Source: PWND01 sp964614525 (GTDB taxonomy: Bacteria > Bacteroidota > Bacteroidia > Bacteroidales > UBA7960). From it: a stretch of 9,668 nucleotides of DNA. A program made the translations under genes and the position numbers. How positions within the stretch are numbered: position 1 is the stretch's first letter; each line of letters opens with the position of its first letter. The DNA lies in contig CAZTPA010000086.1 in assembly GCA_964614525.1 (NCBI GenBank), positions 1 through 9,668 of the forward strand, given 5' to 3'. Of the stretch, positions 6,725-9,668 are shown piece by piece. A model generated the notes under the pieces. That model searched no databases, was not told the origin of the DNA, and was given only the letters and a program-made list of their open reading frames with translations.

Positions 6725-9448
6725 ATGAAAAACATTGTAAGTATTCAAATTGATGATAAAACTATAATGGCATACGAGGGCGACAATTTGTTGAATGTTG
6801 CCAGAAAGAACGGTATTGAAATTCCCGGTCTTTGTTTTCACCCCAGGCTTAGCCCCACCGGAGCTTGCAGGCTCTGTGTTGTGAAAATTGAAAATATGAA
6901 AGATTTAATAATGGCATGTACTGTGGAGGTAAAAGATGACATGAAAGTAATTGCCTTTGACGATGAGCTTGAACAAAATCGCAGACATACACTTGCTTAT
7001 TTGCTTGCTGAGCATAATGAAAAATTTGATGATTCCTACGAAGATGAACTTAGGCCGCTTTTGAAAAAATATAATTTAAAAAATCCTTCCGAAAGGCCTT
7101 TAAAGCCAATATGGCAAAATATTCCTCGTGTTATTGATGACACTTCTCCTGTTTTAACTTACGATTCATCAAAGTGTATTAAGTGTTTTCGTTGTATAAA
7201 AGCCTGCGAAGAGATACAGGGAAAAAGTGTGTTAAGTTTTGCCGACAGAGGAATTGTGAAATATATTCTTGCGGGTTATGGCGAGTGGGAGAATTCAGAG
7301 TGCGACGGTTGTGGAGAATGTATTCAGCTTTGTCCTACAGGCGCAATTGTTGAAAAGCCATTTAGAGGTGATTTTAAAATAAGTGAAACAGACAATAAGA
7401 TTATTAGCACCTGTCCTTATTGTGGTGTAGGTTGTCAGTTGGAGATTTTTGTAAAGAACGATAAGATTGTCAGGGTGGATGGTTATGAAGAAGTATCGCC
7501 AAATTATGGTAGATTGTGTGTTAAAGGCCGTTTTGGATATCAATATACTAATAGTAAAAAAAGACTTACACATCCTCTAATTAAAAGAAACGGCGCTTTT
7601 GAAAAAGTCGGATGGGAAGAGGCTTTGGACTACATAGCAAAACGGTTTAATGATATCAGGAAAAAACACGGAAACCATTCATTGGCCGGGTACAGCTCAG
7701 CAAAATGCAGCAATGAAGAGAATTATCTTTTCCAAAAATTTGTCCGGATAGCTTTTGGTAATAATAATGTGGATTATTGCACAAGATTGTGCCATGCTTC
7801 TACTGTAACAGCTATGCTTAAGTCTTTTGGCGATGGCGCCGGCAGCAATTCTATAGAGGATTTTGAAGAAACAGATTGTCTCCTTGTTATTGGCAACAAC
7901 ATTATAGAAACACATCCCATAACTGCAACTTATGTGAAGAGAGGCAAAGCAAAGGGACAAAAAATTATCGTAATTGATCCAAAGTGGACCCCGCTTGTTA
8001 AGTATGCTGATATTTGGCTGCAACCAAGACTTGCTACAGATGTGGCCCTTTTAAACGGAATGATTAATGTCATTATTCAAAATAATCTGATAGATTCAGA
8101 CTTTATAGAAAAAAGAGTTGAAAATGGCCGGGATGCTTTTAATGAATTAAAAAAGCTGACACAAAAATATACTTTAGAATATACGGAGAAAATTACAGGA
8201 GTGCCGGGTGATAAGCTGAGTGAGGCAGCAATAATGTATGCTTCTGCAAAAACTGCAATGATAGCAACCGGCATGGGAATGAGCCAGCAAACAGTTGGAA
8301 CCAACAATGTGTTTTCTTTGCTGAATATGTGCCTGATTAGCGGGCAGATAGGAAGAGAATTATGTGGAGTTAATCCTCCGCGTGGACAAAATAATGTACA
8401 GGGAGCTACAGATGTTGGCGCCAGCCCTGTGAATTACCCCGGATATATTCCACTTTCTGACGAAAACAACAGAAAGCGAATAGCAAAACTGTGGAATATA
8501 CCTTTTGAGAAATTGAACACAAAGCCCGGACTTTCTACAATTGAAATAATGAATGCTGCACATGAAGGCATTATCAAAGGCATGTATATTATGGGAGAAA
8601 ATCCGGTTGTAACAGATCCAAACCAAAACCATACAATTGAAGCTTTAAAAAAGATGGATTTTCTTGTGGTTCAGGATATCTTTGAAACAGAAACAACAGA
8701 ATATGCCGATGTTATTTTACCTGCAGCATCCTTGTTTGAAAAAGACGGCACAGTTGTAAACAGCGACAGAAGAGTGCTCAGGCTGAGAAAAGCAATCCAT
8801 AGTCCGGGAGAGGCTCGTCAGGACTGGCGAATAATAATAGATATTGCTAAAAGAATGGCTTATGATATAGGAGAATATCAAGATCCTGAAGAAATTTTTA
8901 ACGAATTGGCAAAAGCTGCACCCATATTTGGCGGCATATCTTATGAGCGTATAGAAAAAGAAGGAATACAATGGCCATGTTATGATAAAGAAGACCCAGG
9001 AACGCCAACGCTTTTTTTGAAAAAATTTAATACAGAATCAGGGAAAGCAAAGTTGTTTCCTGTTGAATATATCGCACAAACAGAAAAAACCAACGCTGAT
9101 TATCCTATTGTGCTTAATTCCGGAAGGATTCTTTATCAATATCACTCATCTACTATGTCACGCAAGAGCGATATCCTTAATGCTTATGCAAATGAACATT
9201 ATATCCTGATAAATCCTGAAGATGCCGAAAAGTATGAGATTAAAGAAGGAAATCCAGTTGTTGTAAAATCCTCAAGAGGAAGTTTGAAAACAGTAGCGCG
9301 TTTGAGTGAGGAAGTTTTGCCCGGAGAAGCTTTTATGCCCTGGCATTTTCACGAGGCAGCTGTTAATGCACTGACAAGAAGCGAAATTGACCCGCAATCA
9401 AAAATTGCACCTTTTAAGTATTCTGCAATTAGAATAGAAAATGCCTGA
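6725..9448 (+). CDS. fdhF: Formate dehydrogenase catalytic (alpha) subunit, Cys-type molybdo/tungsto-bis-MGD enzyme with NuoG-like N-terminus
   Basis: This 907-residue cytoplasmic enzyme oxidises formate to CO2, possibly reversibly. In order it has a 2Fe-2S ferredoxin domain (C37, C48, C51, C65), a NuoG-type linker that keeps H97 but lacks its usual cysteines, and a 2x[4Fe-4S] domain (C151/154/157/161 and C193/196/199/203). The molybdopterin oxidoreductase domain begins with its own 4Fe-4S site (C230, C233, C237, C265), and K267 lies in the CVKG motif. C356-H357 match Sec140-His141 of E. coli FdhH, and R553 in NPPRGQNNVQG matches FdhH Arg333. These active-site residues argue for formate dehydrogenase rather than nitrate reductase. 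The metal ligand is cysteine (TGC at 7790-7792), not selenocysteine. The C-terminal MGD-binding domain (about 790-907) is complete. The start is one base after the NuoF-like stop. Mo versus W cannot be told from sequence. Confidence 0.95.
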   Translation: MKNIVSIQIDDKTIMAYEGDNLLNVARKNGIEIPGLCFHPRLSPTGACRLCVVKIENMKDLIMACTVEVKDDMKVIAFDDELEQNRRHTLAYLLAEHNEKFDDSYEDELRPLLKKYNLKNPSERPLKPIWQNIPRVIDDTSPVLTYDSSKCIKCFRCIKACEEIQGKSVLSFADRGIVKYILAGYGEWENSECDGCGECIQLCPTGAIVEKPFRGDFKISETDNKIISTCPYCGVGCQLEIFVKNDKIVRVDGYEEVSPNYGRLCVKGRFGYQYTNSKKRLTHPLIKRNGAFEKVGWEEALDYIAKRFNDIRKKHGNHSLAGYSSAKCSNEENYLFQKFVRIAFGNNNVDYCTRLCHASTVTAMLKSFGDGAGSNSIEDFEETDCLLVIGNNIIETHPITATYVKRGKAKGQKIIVIDPKWTPLVKYADIWLQPRLATDVALLNGMINVIIQNNLIDSDFIEKRVENGRDAFNELKKLTQKYTLEYTEKITGVPGDKLSEAAIMYASAKTAMIATGMGMSQQTVGTNNVFSLLNMCLISGQIGRELCGVNPPRGQNNVQGATDVGASPVNYPGYIPLSDENNRKRIAKLWNIPFEKLNTKPGLSTIEIMNAAHEGIIKGMYIMGENPVVTDPNQNHTIEALKKMDFLVVQDIFETETTEYADVILPAASLFEKDGTVVNSDRRVLRLRKAIHSPGEARQDWRIIIDIAKRMAYDIGEYQDPEEIFNELAKAAPIFGGISYERIEKEGIQWPCYDKEDPGTPTLFLKKFNTESGKAKLFPVEYIAQTEKTNADYPIVLNSGRILYQYHSSTMSRKSDILNAYANEHYILINPEDAEKYEIKEGNPVVVKSSRGSLKTVARLSEEVLPGEAFMPWHFHEAAVNALTRSEIDPQSKIAPFKYSAIRIENA

Positions 9449-9505
9449 TTAAAAGATTATATTTAGATAAAGTGACATTAATTTTTTGATTTAGTTCTTT
9501 ATAAA

Positions 9506-9533
9506 AACAGAAAGCTGATTGTTGTTTTTTTTT
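9506..9533 (+). terminator. Weak candidate terminator after the formate dehydrogenase operon
   Basis: A short hairpin (AACA at 9506-9509 with TGTT at 9520-9523, or CAG/CTG at 9508-9510 and 9515-9517) is followed closely by nine T residues at 9525-9533. The T-run suits an intrinsic terminator, but the stem is only 3-4 bp. It is 58 bases after the fdhF stop. Confidence 0.25.
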
Positions 9534-9601
9534 GATAATTTTGTTGCCGTTCATTGTAAAAACGACAGTGTAAACTTTAAAAGTCAGACGAATTAGAATG
9601 G

Positions 9602-9609
9602 TATATTTG
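9602..9609 (+). promoter_or_regulatory. Candidate -7 promoter box (TAnnTTTG) for the next gene
   Basis: TATATTTG matches the Bacteroidota -7 consensus exactly and ends 25 bases before the ATG at 9635. This is nearly the same spacing as the box before mobA. No clear -33 TTG element was found at the usual distance. Confidence 0.4.
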
Positions 9610-9634
9610 TGAAAATAAAATTCAATATGAATAC

Positions 9635-9668
9635 ATGACAAGTAAATCACAGATAGAAGTTGAAAACA
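9635..9668 (+). CDS. Possible start of a downstream gene, truncated by the window end
   Basis: An ATG at 9635 opens a frame reading MTSKSQIEVEN that runs off the end of the window. It sits 25 bases behind an exact -7 box and on the same strand as the formate dehydrogenase operon. A formate dehydrogenase accessory gene such as fdhD would be a natural neighbour, but eleven residues do not identify any family. The upstream ATG at 9626 stops after two further codons. Confidence 0.35.
   Translation, partial: MTSKSQIEVEN

Noticed and set aside
7790..7795. Possible selenocysteine site in the formate dehydrogenase
   Set aside because: The codon at the metal-ligand position is TGC (Cys) followed by CAT (His). 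There is no in-frame TGA before the true stop, so no recoding is needed.
5015..9448. Fragment of a respiratory complex I (nuo) locus
   Set aside because: NuoE- and NuoF-like genes are present, but the third gene has a full formate dehydrogenase catalytic domain (Cys-His pair and the RGQNNVQG motif). No membrane or quinone-module subunits are encoded.
9556..9571. Stretch resembling the M13 forward primer site (vector contamination)
   Set aside because: GTAAAAACGACAGTGT differs from the primer sequence by an extra A and a missing GGCC-type core. The flanks are ordinary AT-rich intergenic DNA, so the likeness is coincidental.
9429..9650. 73-aa minus-strand reading frame after fdhF
   Set aside because: The translation is AT-driven (rich in I, F, Y, K) with no recognisable motif. 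It overlaps the end of fdhF and the candidate promoter and start of the next plus-strand gene.

Overview
The window looks like a chromosomal segment from a low-GC member of the Bacteroidota. The evidence is AT-rich DNA, start codons without strong Shine-Dalgarno sequences, two exact TAnnTTTG -7 boxes of the Bacteroidota sigma type, a TolC-family protein with the C-terminal 'TYWRGFYEMRKLTHYDF' pattern common in that phylum, and a TPR-transmembrane-coiled coil-SpoIIE phosphatase of a type frequent there. The species cannot be named from this sequence alone.

Layout. Positions 1-48 may be the last 15 codons of a plus-strand gene. Two minus-strand genes follow: a TolC-family outer-membrane efflux protein (127-1599) and, 100 bases upstream of it, a large TPR/SpoIIE-type PP2C phosphatase (1700-4246). 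A 200-base divergent intergenic region (4247-4446) carries a -7 box and two inverted repeats. A compact plus-strand operon then fills 4447-9448: mobA, a NuoE-like subunit, a NuoF-like subunit and a molybdenum or tungsten formate dehydrogenase catalytic subunit. Its genes overlap or nearly abut (26-base overlap, 4-base ATGA overlap, 1-base gap). After a 186-base gap a new plus-strand reading frame may begin at 9635 behind its own -7 box; it is cut by the window end.

Function. The operon encodes a cytoplasmic NAD-linked formate dehydrogenase. Formate would be oxidised at a Cys-ligated bis-MGD centre in the large subunit. Electrons would pass through its iron-sulfur clusters to the FMN/NAD(H) site of the NuoF-like subunit, with the NuoE-like 2Fe-2S protein as partner. 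The complex could also run in reverse as a CO2 reductase. MobA makes the guanine dinucleotide form of the cofactor that the enzyme needs. The most unusual point is that the catalytic subunit has lost the three cysteines of the histidine-ligated NuoG-type 4Fe-4S cluster while keeping the histidine and all other cluster ligands. I see no mobile element, CRISPR array, tRNA or rRNA, and no clearly new multi-gene system.
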